The position numbers were made by a program, and so were the translations under genes. The notes beneath the pieces were generated by a model. It had not been told where the DNA came from. It ran no database searches and was given only the letters and a program-made list of their open reading frames with translations. A stretch of DNA of 62,246 nt from Chloroflexota bacterium. Its GTDB lineage: Bacteria; Chloroflexota; Anaerolineae; Anaerolineales; Villigracilaceae. Shown here piece after piece: positions 1-8,035 of the stretch (the stretch's first letter is position 1; every line of letters starts with the position of its first letter). The stretch covers positions 1 to 62,246 of the forward strand of contig JAIOAQ010000016.1 of NCBI GenBank assembly GCA_019873735.1. Direction: 5' to 3'.

Positions 1-150
1 CGTCCCCATCCAGCTGTCCTTGCCCTGTCTGGCGTAAGGGTATGGAATGATAAGATTGTAAAGGTACAGAATTACAAGATTGTTAGAGGTACGAAATTAT
101 AAGAGTCAACACTGTATTACATATAAAAACATACAAAAAACTCGCTCTTA
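1..150. other. AT-rich intergenic DNA with imperfect 25-nt repeats
   Basis: No gene is visible. Positions 41-110 hold about three degenerate copies of a roughly 25-nt unit resembling TACAGAATTACAAGATTGTT (units near 41-64, 65-89 and 90-110). The composition is much more AT-rich than the coding DNA that follows. It may be the end of a dispersed repeat or a promoter region of a gene outside the window. Confidence 0.4.
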
Positions 151-159
151 TTGAAAAGT

Positions 160-597
160 TCAGAGTCGGCGATTCAAGCGATTTTCCCCCGCCACCTCCT
201 GTGCCAGATCAGAAAATTTTGTGCGGCTCAATTCCGCCGCAATGACAGACTGCAAGCCGTCCCAGCGCCGCCGCACCGGGCAAGCCTGCTCGAAGGGACA
301 GGTTTGCTCGCCCAACATGCACTCAGAAAGCAGAAGCGGCCCCTCCATCAGTTCCACCACCTCGGTCAGCGTAATCTCCTCTGCCGGGCGCGCCAGTTGC
401 AGCCCCCCTTCTCGGCCAGGAAAGGTGACAATAAAACCGCCCTGCGCCAGTTCGGCCACGATGCGCGCTAAAAATGCCGCCGGGATGAGCATCTCACGTC
501 CAATGTCAGCCGTGGAAAGGCGCGTGCCAAACGGCCGTTTGGCCAGAGCCAGCACCACACGAACAGCATAATCCGTTTGGCGGTTGATGCGGAACAT
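160..597 (-). CDS. Rrf2-family transcriptional regulator with three cysteines
   Basis: This 145-residue protein has the Rrf2 winged-helix N-terminus (RINRQTDYAVRVVLALA) and the family-typical cysteine cluster, here C93, C100 and C106 (CX6CX5C). In IscR, NsrR and relatives such cysteines bind an iron-sulfur cluster that senses Fe-S status, nitric oxide or redox state, and the protein then binds DNA as a dimer. AAGGA lies 7 nt before the ATG at 597. The gene faces away from serS and a 14-nt perfect palindrome lies just upstream, suggesting autoregulation. No Fe-S assembly gene is adjacent, so the ligand and target are open. Family assignment is firm and the Fe-S ligand is inferred. Confidence 0.88.
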   Translation of the reverse strand: MFRINRQTDYAVRVVLALAKRPFGTRLSTADIGREMLIPAAFLARIVAELAQGGFIVTFPGREGGLQLARPAEEITLTEVVELMEGPLLLSECMLGEQTCPFEQACPVRRRWDGLQSVIAAELSRTKFSDLAQEVAGENRLNRRL

Positions 598-616
598 ATT
601 AAATCCTTACTTATTT

Positions 617-630
617 AGTAAACGTTTACT
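617..630. promoter_or_regulatory. Perfect palindrome, candidate operator of the Rrf2 regulator
   Basis: AGTAAACGTTTACT is a perfect 14-nt palindrome, 20 nt upstream of the Rrf2 start codon. Rrf2 regulators bind inverted repeats as dimers and commonly repress their own gene. The link to this regulator is inferred from position and symmetry only. Confidence 0.45.
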
Positions 631-771
631 GTTATTGTAATGGTTTAGCCAACGTATCTCCATTGCCAAATGTCATTTCGGAATATGATTAACCTCCCGA
701 TTCGCTTTCGGCGGCAGCAATCTGGCCTGCATTCGCCGGGCCGGCCGCGGCAACAGCCCCAACTCGATTCT

Positions 772-780
772 TGGTATAAT
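772..780 (+). promoter_or_regulatory. Extended -10 promoter of serS
   Basis: TGGTATAAT is an extended -10 element (TGN plus TATAAT) 64 nt before the serS ATG. The short leader that follows contains complementary CCCAG and CTGGG runs (about 812-827) and then TTTTTT, so a weak hairpin in the leader is possible. The rest of 598-771 shows no gene. Confidence 0.5.
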
Positions 781-844
781 CACCCCAACATCCTGACCGC
801 CTCCCAGAAGACCTGGGCGGCAGGCGTTTTTTGTGGAGGCCCCC

Positions 845-2119
845 ATGCTGGATATCAATTTCATCCGCGAACACCCCGATCAAGTGCGCAAATCGCTTAC
901 CGACCGACAGATGGACCCGGCTCTGGTCGACCCCGTGCTTGCCCTCGACACCCGGCGTCGATCTCTGCTGACAGAGGTAGAGGCTCTCAAGGCCGAGCGG
1001 AATGCCGTCTCAAAAGAAATCGGGCAAACCAAAGACCTGGCCGCGCGTCAGTCCAAAATTGAGGCCATGCGTCAGGTTGGGGACCGCATTGCCGCCATGG
1101 ACAAAGAAATCGCCCAGGTAGAGGCCGACCTGCTGGCCGCCCTGTCTGTCCTGCCCAATCTCCCTGACCCGGCCACGCCCTACGGCAAGGACGAGAACGA
1201 TAACGTCATTGTCAAATCGGTTGGCGAACTGCCGGTATTTGATTTCGAACCCAAGGCCCATTGGGACCTTGGCCCGGCGCTGGGCATTCTGGACTTTGAG
1301 CGCGGCGTCAAGTTAACCGGCTCGCGCTTCTACGTCTTGAGCGGCGCGGGCGCCCGCCTGCAGCGCGCCCTGATCGCCTGGATGCTAGACCTGCACATCC
1401 GCCAGGGATATACCGAGCACTACCTGCCCTTCATGGTGCGCCGCGAGACTGTCTTTGGCGCCGGCCAACTGCCCAAATTTGCCGATAATCTGTACAAGGA
1501 TCACGAGGAGGAACTCTATTTCGTCCCAACGGCCGAGGTTCCGCTGACCGGTTTGCACATGGACGAGATTTTGGATGAATCCAGCCTGCCGCGTCGCTAT
1601 ACGGCATACACGCCCTGCTTCCGGCGGGAAAAGATGAGCGCCGGACGGGATGTGCGCGGTATCAAGCGCGGCCATCAGTTTGACAAGGTGGAAATGTATA
1701 TCTACTGCAAGCCCGAAGATTCGCCCGCGGAACTGGAGAAAATGCTGGCCGATGCCGAGGCCACTGCCGCCGGGCTGGGCCTGCCGTATCGGGTGAAACG
1801 CTTATGCACCGGCGACCTGGGCTTTGGCTCGGCCATCACCTACGATATCGAAGTCTGGGCAGCCGGATGTGGTGAATGGCTGGAAGTCTCCTCCGTCTCA
1901 ACCGTGACCGACTTCCAGGCACGGCGGGCGAATATCAAATATCGCCCGGCTGATGGCGGCAAAGCGCGGCTGGTACACACCCTCAATGGTTCCGGGCTGG
2001 GTCTGCCGCGCACCCTCATTGCCGTCATGGAAAATTACCAGCAAGCCGATGGCTCCATCATCGTGCCAGAGGTCCTGCGCCCCTGGATGGGCGGGGTGGA
2101 CGTCATCCGGCCAGGATAA
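845..2119 (+). CDS. serS: Seryl-tRNA synthetase
   Basis: SerS charges tRNA-Ser with serine in the cytoplasm. The 425-residue length is normal. The N-terminal third is the long antiparallel coiled-coil arm (residues about 30-100) that grips the tRNA variable loop. The class II catalytic domain shows motif 2 ([15 protein letters not shown]) and motif 3 near the C-terminus ([18 protein letters not shown]). The ATG at 845 was chosen because GGAGG lies 5 nt before it and the protein then begins [11 protein letters not shown] as in other SerS proteins. An in-frame GTG at 833 would place the ribosome site inside the gene. The next gene starts 4 nt after the stop. Confidence 0.98.
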   Translation: MLDINFIREHPDQVRKSLTDRQMDPALVDPVLALDTRRRSLLTEVEALKAERNAVSKEIGQTKDLAARQSKIEAMRQVGDRIAAMDKEIAQVEADLLAALSVLPNLPDPATPYGKDENDNVIVKSVGELPVFDFEPKAHWDLGPALGILDFERGVKLTGSRFYVLSGAGARLQRALIAWMLDLHIRQGYTEHYLPFMVRRETVFGAGQLPKFADNLYKDHEEELYFVPTAEVPLTGLHMDEILDESSLPRRYTAYTPCFRREKMSAGRDVRGIKRGHQFDKVEMYIYCKPEDSPAELEKMLADAEATAAGLGLPYRVKRLCTGDLGFGSAITYDIEVWAAGCGEWLEVSSVSTVTDFQARRANIKYRPADGGKARLVHTLNGSGLGLPRTLIAVMENYQQADGSIIVPEVLRPWMGGVDVIRPG

Positions 2120-2123
2120 AAAC

Positions 2124-2654
2124 ATGGATTGGGAATTCTGGCTCAAAGTCGGGATTGAAACGCTGACTCTATTCTTCTTGCTGGTTGGCCTGGCCGGGCT
2201 GATCATCCCCATCTTTCCCGGTCTAGTCGTCATGTGGCTGGCTGTGCTGGCCTACGGCCTGCTGACAGGCTTTCAGACAGCCGGCTGGGCTGCATGGGTC
2301 ATCTTTATATTAATCAGCCTGCTGGCAATCTTCGGCAGCGTGGTGGACAATATTTTGATGGCCGCCAAGGCGCGCGAGAAAGAGGCGGCGTGGTTTTCGC
2401 TCTTTCTCGGCTTGCTGGCCGGAATCGTTTTTAGTTTTGCGCTTCCACCCATCGGCGGGCTGATTGCCGCGCCTGCGGCGCTTTTTTTGGCTGAATACCT
2501 GCGCCGCAAGAAAAACGCCCGCGAGGCCTGGGAAGCCGTGCAAGCCCTGCTTGTGGGCTGGGGATGGTCGTTTGCAGCGCGTTTTACCATTGGGGTTATC
2601 ATCGCCAGCCTGTGGATATTATGGGCCTGGGTGATTCCGCCATTCTTTCAATAG
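2124..2654 (+). CDS. DUF456-family membrane protein
   Basis: This 176-residue hydrophobic protein has about four to five membrane segments and the repeated glycine-rich pattern of DUF456 (LVGLAGLIIPIFPGLVVMW near the N-terminus, then FALPPIGGLIAAPAALFLAEYLR). The function of the family is not known. The ATG at 2124 sits 4 nt after the serS stop, so the gene is probably co-transcribed with serS. A longer reading beginning inside serS is rejected. Confidence 0.82.
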   Translation: MDWEFWLKVGIETLTLFFLLVGLAGLIIPIFPGLVVMWLAVLAYGLLTGFQTAGWAAWVIFILISLLAIFGSVVDNILMAAKAREKEAAWFSLFLGLLAGIVFSFALPPIGGLIAAPAALFLAEYLRRKKNAREAWEAVQALLVGWGWSFAARFTIGVIIASLWILWAWVIPPFFQ

Positions 2655-2663
2655 GAGGTCGTG

Positions 2664-2957
2664 ATGTTCTGGTCCACACTGGAAGGGATTTTGGAAATCG
2701 TTGGCGCGCTCCTGCGCTTTGCCGGCCTGCTTGTATTAGGGCTTGGACTGGGCTGGCTGGTCATAGAATTCTTCCGCAAGGGCGCACAGGTCTGGCAGTT
2801 ACAGATTGCCATTATTCTGGGCGCACTGGGCACAGCCATTGGCATGACCCATTTTGCCCCGCCAGCCGCTCTGGGCGGCTTTGCAGCCGGCTTTGGCGCG
2901 GCAATGCTCATGTGGGGCCGCAAACAGGGCCAGGAGCAAGAAGACAAAGAAGACTAG
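2664..2957 (+). CDS. Small two-helix membrane protein
   Basis: This 97-residue protein has two hydrophobic segments, a glycine-rich middle (APPAALGGFAAGFGAAMLMWG) and a charged tail ending EQEDKED. I do not recognise the family. AGGAGG at 2652-2657 lies 6 nt from the ATG at 2664, so this start is preferred over the GTG at 2661. It follows the DUF456 gene by 9 nt and is likely in the same operon as serS. Confidence 0.65.
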   Translation: MFWSTLEGILEIVGALLRFAGLLVLGLGLGWLVIEFFRKGAQVWQLQIAIILGALGTAIGMTHFAPPAALGGFAAGFGAAMLMWGRKQGQEQEDKED

Positions 2958-3005
2958 CGGCTTCTTTAAATTAGCCGTTCTCCCACACAGCCGCCTGCTG
3001 ACCGC

Positions 3006-3345
3006 CTACAATCCGTCTGCCTTCTGGCACAAACGCAGCGCCGACTCGAGGGCCGCGCCCTGAGCAACCAGGGTCAGCACGTCGCCCGGGCGCAGGGGGT
3101 GTTGCCGCGCGGGATAAAACCCGCGTCCCGCGCCGCACCGAGACGACCACACACTCCGCCGGAAAGGGAATCTCACTCAAACGTTTTTCGGCTGCCGGGC
3201 AGCCTGCTTCAACCACCACTTCCACGACCTGAACCTGGGCGGGGGTGAAGGCATCCAGCCGCGCCTGACTCTGACGCTGACTCTGCGCGGCGCGGCGCAC
3301 GCGGGCCAGTTCATAGGCACGGATGACATCGGCGCGGCGCAGCAT
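3006..3345 (-). pseudogene. Frameshifted C-terminal remnant of a CLC-type channel (TrkA-C domain)
   Basis: The minus strand encodes RRADVIRAYELARVRR, which resembles the end of the CBS region of CLC-type chloride channels, followed by a TrkA-C-like domain (VEVVVEAGCPAAEKRLSEIPFP...VVVSVRRG). The reading frame then has to change twice to keep the domain: GFIPRGNTP is in a second frame and LRPGDVLTLVAQGAALESA in a third, ending at a TAG at 3006-3008. Both shifts can be explained by single missing bases, one next to a C5 run. The membrane part of the gene is absent, because the DNA upstream carries plus-strand genes. This is a decayed fragment, unless the shifts are sequencing errors. Confidence 0.6.
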
Positions 3346-3379
3346 GCCCTATGCGCGCGCCTTTGGCCAGGGCGATCAG

Positions 3380-3637
3380 ATGCGTCGGGTGGAGTTCGAC
3401 TATGAAGGCCGCTGCTGGCGGATTGTGGATATTGGCCGTTTGCAGGTCATTTACACCGAAGGCGAGGGCTTACACGTTCAACGTGGCGCAGAGGCCCGCT
3501 TCATTTACGCCCAGAGCGGGGAGACGCACCTGCTGGTAGAAGATTATCGCTCCGGCGGCGGAGCGCAGGACACCCTCTGGATAGGGGTCCAGGTGCAAGA
3601 GGATGAGATTATCTACGAGAAATCTGCCGCTGGCTGA
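3380..3637 (+). CDS. Hypothetical 85-residue protein
   Basis: An acidic soluble protein with no recognised family. It has alternating hydrophobic and charged residues typical of a small beta-rich fold (WRIVDIGRLQVIY, RFIYAQSGETHLLVEDY). AGGG lies about 7 nt before the ATG at 3380. Upstream in-frame starts at 3347 and 3323 would extend it towards or into the antisense channel remnant. Coding bias is plausible but support is only moderate. Confidence 0.5.
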   Translation: MRRVEFDYEGRCWRIVDIGRLQVIYTEGEGLHVQRGAEARFIYAQSGETHLLVEDYRSGGGAQDTLWIGVQVQEDEIIYEKSAAG

Positions 3638-3686
3638 ACCTGCCTTGCAAGCATCTCATTTCCGAAACAGGAGGCTGTAGTTCTTT

Positions 3687-4010
3687 ATGAAGAAAATTCC
3701 CTCTCTCGTCTGGTTATTAGGGTTATCCCTGATCATTGGTCAGGGGCTGGCTTTCCTGGCCTCGCCGGAATCATGGCAGGGATTCTTCGGCGCGCTGCCG
3801 CGCATCTTGAGTATGATTGCCTTTTGGGGACCGGTGATTGCCATCATTTCCACACTCATCGTGTGGGCTGTGCTAAAAATCATGGGGTTTGACTCGCTTG
3901 AAGCCATCCGCATCGAATCGGTGGAGCAAAACAACCCGGCGCCGGCTATTATCTTCGTCGGCACGCTGATTGCCAGCATCCTGTTCCTGATGCTGGTCAT
4001 TAAGCCGTAG
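3687..4010 (+). CDS. Hypothetical three-helix membrane protein
   Basis: This 107-residue protein has three hydrophobic stretches: an N-terminal one after MKKIPS, one around FWGPVIAIISTLIVWAVL, and one near the C-terminus (IIFVGTLIASILFLMLVI). A short acidic loop, SLEAIRIESVEQNNPAP, separates the last two. AGGAGG at about 3670 precedes the ATG. I do not recognise the family. Confidence 0.62.
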   Translation: MKKIPSLVWLLGLSLIIGQGLAFLASPESWQGFFGALPRILSMIAFWGPVIAIISTLIVWAVLKIMGFDSLEAIRIESVEQNNPAPAIIFVGTLIASILFLMLVIKP

Positions 4011-4135
4011 CCTGGCATTTGCTTCAGTCCGCAGCGGGAGGTGGAGACACGCCTGTCTCACGGGACAGGGTTTCTACGGGAACGAGAGGCATCCGTTATC
4101 CCCGCGTTCTCACCGCCTCTTGCACGTCTATTGCA

Positions 4136-4828
4136 CTACCATCTTCCCCACTCTTCCCAGTAAATCTGGGGGCGTTCACGCAAACGCAAGCGTGGACCAA
4201 CCAACATGCCAAAAACAAAGCCCCCAATGTGCGCCCAAAAGGCGACCCCGCCCAAGGCGCCCATACCCAGCGAAAGCACACCCTCAACCAGTTGCAGCAG
4301 GAACCACATCCCCAAAACAATCACGGCGGGGATACGCGCCACCTGAATGAAAAAACCAAACGGGATGAGCGTGACCACGCGGCGATGCGGGAACAAGAGG
4401 AGATATGCTCCCAGCGTGGCCGCGATGGCGCCGCTGGCGCCTACCGTAGGAACTTGTGAGAAAGGATAGAGGAAGATGTGCGTCAGTATGGCGGCTATAC
4501 CCCCGCCCAAATAGAAAAACAGGTAACGTCCGTGGCCGAGAGCGTCTTCGACATTATCCCCAAAAATCCATAGATAGAGCATATTGCCCAACAGGTGTGC
4601 CAAACCGGCATGCATGAACATGCTGGTAAAGATGGAGCGCACATCGCCCAGGTCGAAACCGCTTGTTACCTCCAGCGGGACCAGCGCCATACGATAGAAG
4701 ACCGCTTCACCCCTCGCCCCCAGGCTGAGTTGCCATAGAAAGACCAGCACATTGAGCGTTATTAAACCATAGTTGACAAAGGGCACGCGTCGGGTGGGAT
4801 TTTCATCGCGCAGGGGAAGCATAAACAA
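4136..4828 (-). CDS. Rhomboid-family intramembrane serine protease
   Basis: Rhomboids cleave transmembrane substrates inside the membrane using a Ser-His dyad. This 230-residue protein has the six-helix core. It shows the conserved loop HAGLAHLLGNMLYLWIFGDNVED, the catalytic motif GASGA with S132, and the partner H200 in the last helix (AHIGGFVFG). The sequence starts MFMLPLRDENPTRR, typical of bacterial rhomboids with a short cytoplasmic N-terminus. It ends with a Trp-rich tail (QIYWEEWGRW). The substrate is unknown. The neighbouring genes run on the other strand. Confidence 0.95.
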   Translation of the reverse strand: MFMLPLRDENPTRRVPFVNYGLITLNVLVFLWQLSLGARGEAVFYRMALVPLEVTSGFDLGDVRSIFTSMFMHAGLAHLLGNMLYLWIFGDNVEDALGHGRYLFFYLGGGIAAILTHIFLYPFSQVPTVGASGAIAATLGAYLLLFPHRRVVTLIPFGFFIQVARIPAVIVLGMWFLLQLVEGVLSLGMGALGGVAFWAHIGGFVFGMLVGPRLRLRERPQIYWEEWGRW

Positions 4829-4952
4829 GTCCTTTCAGATCGCAACAATCCATAAGTCTGGCGCAATTTGCGGCAAGGAATTATAACCTGCTCTGCATTG
4901 AGAAACCGTCCAACTTTCTTTGCAAACCTTTTTCTCAGCCCAAAACTGGCGT

Positions 4953-4958
4953 TAAAAT
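4953..4958 (+). promoter_or_regulatory. -10 box candidate of radC
   Basis: TAAAAT lies 28 nt before the radC ATG. TTTGCA, about 30 nt upstream, is a weak -35 candidate with imperfect spacing. Confidence 0.3.
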
Positions 4959-4986
4959 AGCATCACCATCCGCTTTGAGACTGAGC

Positions 4987-5700
4987 ATGAGCGAAACATC
5001 TTCTCGTCCCGTATATCGCATCACCGACCTGGACACCAGCGAGCGTCCACGCGAGCGGTTGGCAAAGGTCGGGCCGCAGGCATTATCCAACGCCGAATTG
5101 CTTGCCATCCTACTGGGTGCAGGTTTGCCCGGCGAAAACGCCGTGCATATCGGTCAACGCTTACTGCAAACGTTCCATGGGCTGACAGGACTGCACCGCG
5201 CATCCTTCGAAGATCTGCTTCAGCAGCGGGGAGTCGCAGAAGCCAGAGCAGCGCAGATTAAAGCAGCCATTGAGTTGGGCAGGCGGCTGGCCCTCGAAAT
5301 GCCAAGTGAGCGTCCTGTGGTCAAAAGCCCGGCCGATGCCGCCGCACTTGTCCAATACGAAATGAGCGCACTGGAAAAGGAACAGTTACGCGTTATGTTG
5401 CTGGATACACGCAACCGGGTGGTGGAAATTGCAGAGGTAGCAAACGGCACCGTCAACTCAGCCCACCTGCGCATTGCCGAGATCTTCACCCCCGCCGTTC
5501 GGCGCAACGTCCCGGCCATCCTGCTGATCCACAATCATCCCAGCGGTGACCCAACCCCCAGCCCGGAAGATGTTGCCCTGACGCGCGCCGTCCTGCAGGC
5601 CGGAAAACTTCTGGATATCGAAGTTCTCGATCATATCATCATTGGCGTAGGACAAGATCGCTGGGTCTCCCTCAAAGAACGCGGCCTTGGGTTCGCCTGA
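4987..5700 (+). CDS. radC: RadC-family (JAB1/MPN) protein
   Basis: This 237-residue protein combines an N-terminal helix-hairpin-helix-like region (LSNAELLAILLGAG, then QRGVAEARAAQIKAAIELGRRL) with a JAMM-type metal site, HNHPSGDPTPSPED. The family was once linked to DNA repair, but its real role is unsettled. The ATG at 4987 begins MSETSSRPVYRITDLD. A TTG 12 nt upstream is in frame but lacks support. The length is standard and the metal ligands are intact. Confidence 0.93.
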   Translation: MSETSSRPVYRITDLDTSERPRERLAKVGPQALSNAELLAILLGAGLPGENAVHIGQRLLQTFHGLTGLHRASFEDLLQQRGVAEARAAQIKAAIELGRRLALEMPSERPVVKSPADAAALVQYEMSALEKEQLRVMLLDTRNRVVEIAEVANGTVNSAHLRIAEIFTPAVRRNVPAILLIHNHPSGDPTPSPEDVALTRAVLQAGKLLDIEVLDHIIIGVGQDRWVSLKERGLGFA

Positions 5701-5780
5701 GAAACAGCCAGCCGGTTCACAAATAGCCGTTCCCGCTTCCATTTGGCTGCGGGAAAAGAGAGCAGGATTCTTAAAGCAAA

Positions 5781-5812
5781 AGCGATGACTGCCAAACCGG
5801 CCAGTCATCGCT
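5781..5812. terminator. Hairpin between radC and the CBS-protein gene
   Basis: AGCGATGACT and AGTCATCGCT form a perfect 10-bp stem, with an inner GCC/GGC pairing. There is no clear T run downstream on the plus strand, and on the minus strand it is followed by TTTGCTTT. It lies between convergent genes, so it may end transcripts from either side. Confidence 0.5.
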
Positions 5813-5886
5813 GAATTCATCAGGCAATTTACCTACATCACAAGTGAAATTTTTGGGCTTTACCGTTTTTAACAGGAAAATCTTTT

Positions 5887-5977
5887 CGAACACCAAGGGC
5901 ACAAAGGTAACGAAGGAAAACCGCCTGTACAATTTGCGCCTTTTCGTCCTTTTGTGGACTTCGTGTCCTTGGTGTTT
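5887..5977. repeat. Inverted repeat of the ACACCAAGG...ACGAAGG type
   Basis: The left arm (5887-5920, CGAACACCAAGGGCACAAAGG and onward) is an imperfect inverted copy of the right arm (5941-5977, ending TCGTGTCCTTGGTGTTT). The arms are 34-37 nt with a spacer of about 20 nt. A similar half arm is at 13690-13720. No gene product is expected. Confidence 0.6.
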
Positions 5978-6016
5978 AGGCTCTTTCCCGTCCTTGTTGG
6001 TTTCGGCTTGCCCAAG

Positions 6017-6460
6017 TCAGGTAATGCTGGAATGTTCTTGAATGAAGTTCTCCAACTGGCGAATCAGTTCTTTTTGGCTGCCAATAATACTCTTGACCAG
6101 ATCGCCAACCGAAACGACGCCCACCAGTTTGCCATCATCCACCACCGGCAAGTGACGAATATGTTTGTCGGTCATCAACGACAGACATTGCTCAACCGTT
6201 TTATCTGAGGTCACACAAATGGCAGGCGAGGTCATAATCTCGCGCACCAGCGTTTCGCGGGATGACTTGCCCCTCAGGATAATCTTGCGCGCATAGTCAC
6301 GCTCCGAGATGACGCCAATAACCTCTTCGTTTCTGACCACTACCAGGGCGCCAACGTTCTTTTCGGCCATCAGTTGTAACGCGTTGTACACCGGCTCATC
6401 GGGAGTGATCGTCCAGGCATCATGACCCTTTGCCTTGAGAATATGCTTGATCAGTTTCAT
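6017..6460 (-). CDS. CBS-domain pair protein
   Basis: This 147-residue protein consists of two CBS motifs, one about residues 10-65 (TPDEPVYNALQLMAEKNVGALVVV, GVISERDYARKI) and one about 75-130 (VEQCLSLMTDKHIRHLPVVDDGKLVGVVSVGDLVK). Such pairs bind adenine nucleotides and act as regulatory modules, and free-standing ones usually have unknown partners. AGGAGG lies upstream of the ATG at 6460. The short tail (QKELIRQLENFIQEH) is helical. Confidence 0.92.
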   Translation of the reverse strand: MKLIKHILKAKGHDAWTITPDEPVYNALQLMAEKNVGALVVVRNEEVIGVISERDYARKIILRGKSSRETLVREIMTSPAICVTSDKTVEQCLSLMTDKHIRHLPVVDDGKLVGVVSVGDLVKSIIGSQKELIRQLENFIQEHSSIT

Positions 6461-6557
6461 AAGAAAAACCTCCTGAAGGGAATGAGGGCAGGTAAACCGA
6501 AGTGCATACCTGTAATTATTATTACTAGTATAACATGGGTGTCAAGACTCCCTTGTA

Positions 6558-6836
6558 CTAGCGGATAGAAAAAGTAACAAACTCCCCCGTTGGCGGTTCC
6601 CACTCGACCCGCGAGTGGTCCACGCGAGAGACGCGCGGCCCGGTCTGAACGGTTTCTACGAATCGCTCCAGGACGGAGCGCGGCCCCTCGGCAACCGTCT
6701 CGACCTGGTCATAGCCCACATTGCGCACCCAGCCACGCAGTCCAGAGAGAAGCGCAGATTGCTGCACAAAAGCGCGAAAGCCAACGCCTTGAACACGTCC
6801 CGTCACCCAAATATGGACACGGGCAGTTTCGTTCAT
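6558..6836 (-). CDS. Acylphosphatase
   Basis: Acylphosphatase hydrolyses carboxyl-phosphate anhydrides such as acetyl phosphate. This 92-residue protein carries the signature VTGRVQGVGFRAFVQ with the phosphate-binding Arg, and the conserved GWVRNVGYDQVETVAEG containing the catalytic Asn. The ATG at 6836 (MNETARVHIWV) is 4 nt after the stop of the upstream metalloprotease gene. A start 39 nt further up would overlap that gene and is less likely. It is the last gene of a minus-strand run. Confidence 0.93.
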   Translation of the reverse strand: MNETARVHIWVTGRVQGVGFRAFVQQSALLSGLRGWVRNVGYDQVETVAEGPRSVLERFVETVQTGPRVSRVDHSRVEWEPPTGEFVTFSIR

Positions 6837-6840
6837 CCCA

Positions 6841-8034
6841 TCAACCGGCAACACCGCTTTTCCTCCATGTTGCATTCAAAATGCCCAACACAGGCAAAGC
6901 CAGAAAAACCACCAATAGAAAAGCATAAGGGAATAGATTGCGGGCGGCAACACCGGCCAGATTCTCGCCCAGTACATTTTCACGCCACTCGCGCTCTAAA
7001 GTAGAAAGCGGAACACCCAACCCGCGCAGCGTTCCCTGTTCACAATCCAGGGTATCGGAATAGGCAATCGCCAGCGCCGAAAGGCCCACATCGCCGTACT
7101 GGTCGCGCAGATAACGCGTAAAGGAGACCGATTCGGCATAGGCAAGAAAGGCGCGCCCCTGGTCGGGTGGAAAAGCATCGCACAGATCTGCAAGCGGCAG
7201 CAGCGAGCGTTCCTGGCTTGCTATTGTCAGCGCATATTCATAGTCCGGGTTGGGAAAACGTTCTGCCAGCGTGGCTACGCCTTCCCTGAACCAGACCGGC
7301 AAATTGGCGTATTTCTCGCCAAGGCCTTTATACATCAAAACATGTGCCAATTCATGGGGAATCAATTGATCCATTAACAAAGACTGATTGATCCCCGGCG
7401 GAATGGCCACCATCACTACGCCCAACTCCGGGCTGGCATGTCCGGCCAGCCAGGGCACTCCGCCCAATACCAGGGCGCTTTGCAGATCTTCGGCAGAAGC
7501 ATAAATATAGATTTCCACTTCGGCAGATTGCGCCAGAGGGACAACCTTCCCGGCTGAGACCAGCCCGGCCGAAGCCGATTCCAATGCAGCCTGACCAAAG
7601 GCCATATCGCCCTCATACCAGAAAACCTTGAGCGGCGGCTGTTCACGCGACTTCCAGGCAAAGCGATTGTCATCGTACTGGAACAGATAGCCGCTGCTGG
7701 TAAACGTTTCACCGTTTTCCAGTTCGCCCTCAATCGCAAAGGTGAGACGGGTGAACGGGCGCAGGATATTTCTGGTCATGTCATGCGTATAAACGTAGTA
7801 CCCATTTGCACCGGCGGTCATTGGATAAAGATAGGCATTTACTTCGCCTTCGCGGCGCAAGGACAAAAAGACCTGTCGCACCGGCACCGAAGACAGAACA
7901 CGCGCCCGAAAGGTGATGTGCTCCCCAAACTTGTATTCCATCTCAACATCTACGACCTCGGCACTCGCCCAAACCGAACTGGGGAAAGCCAGCAAGAGGG
8001 CAGCAATCACCAGGGATAAAAGGAAGCGTCGCAT
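6841..8034 (-). CDS. Secreted membrane-anchored HELAH metalloprotease (peptidase MA-like)
   Basis: This 397-residue protein has a signal peptide (FLLSLVIAALLLAFPSSVWA), a beta-rich N-terminal domain (about 25-125), a gluzincin-like domain and a C-terminal transmembrane helix (YAFLLVVFLALPVLGIL). The zinc site is HELAH at 227-231, with the likely third ligand E251 in WFREGVATLAE, as in peptidase MA-like families. It should act outside the membrane. It starts 1 nt after the stop of the transporter gene and is followed at 4 nt by acylphosphatase. The substrate is unknown. Confidence 0.85.
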   Translation of the reverse strand: MRRFLLSLVIAALLLAFPSSVWASAEVVDVEMEYKFGEHITFRARVLSSVPVRQVFLSLRREGEVNAYLYPMTAGANGYYVYTHDMTRNILRPFTRLTFAIEGELENGETFTSSGYLFQYDDNRFAWKSREQPPLKVFWYEGDMAFGQAALESASAGLVSAGKVVPLAQSAEVEIYIYASAEDLQSALVLGGVPWLAGHASPELGVVMVAIPPGINQSLLMDQLIPHELAHVLMYKGLGEKYANLPVWFREGVATLAERFPNPDYEYALTIASQERSLLPLADLCDAFPPDQGRAFLAYAESVSFTRYLRDQYGDVGLSALAIAYSDTLDCEQGTLRGLGVPLSTLEREWRENVLGENLAGVAARNLFPYAFLLVVFLALPVLGILNATWRKSGVAG

Positions 8035-8035
8035 C

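Larger units (their letters stand above)
5701..6016. other. Intergenic region with a hairpin and a long inverted repeat
   Basis: There is no convincing gene in these 316 nt. A short open reading frame starting at 5844 is largely built from the inverted repeat and is not supported. The region holds the hairpin at 5781-5812 and the inverted repeat at 5887-5977, annotated separately. Confidence 0.6.

Noticed and set aside
5844..6041. 65-codon open frame in the radC-CBS gap
   Set aside because: It reads through both arms of an inverted repeat and overlaps the end of the CBS gene.
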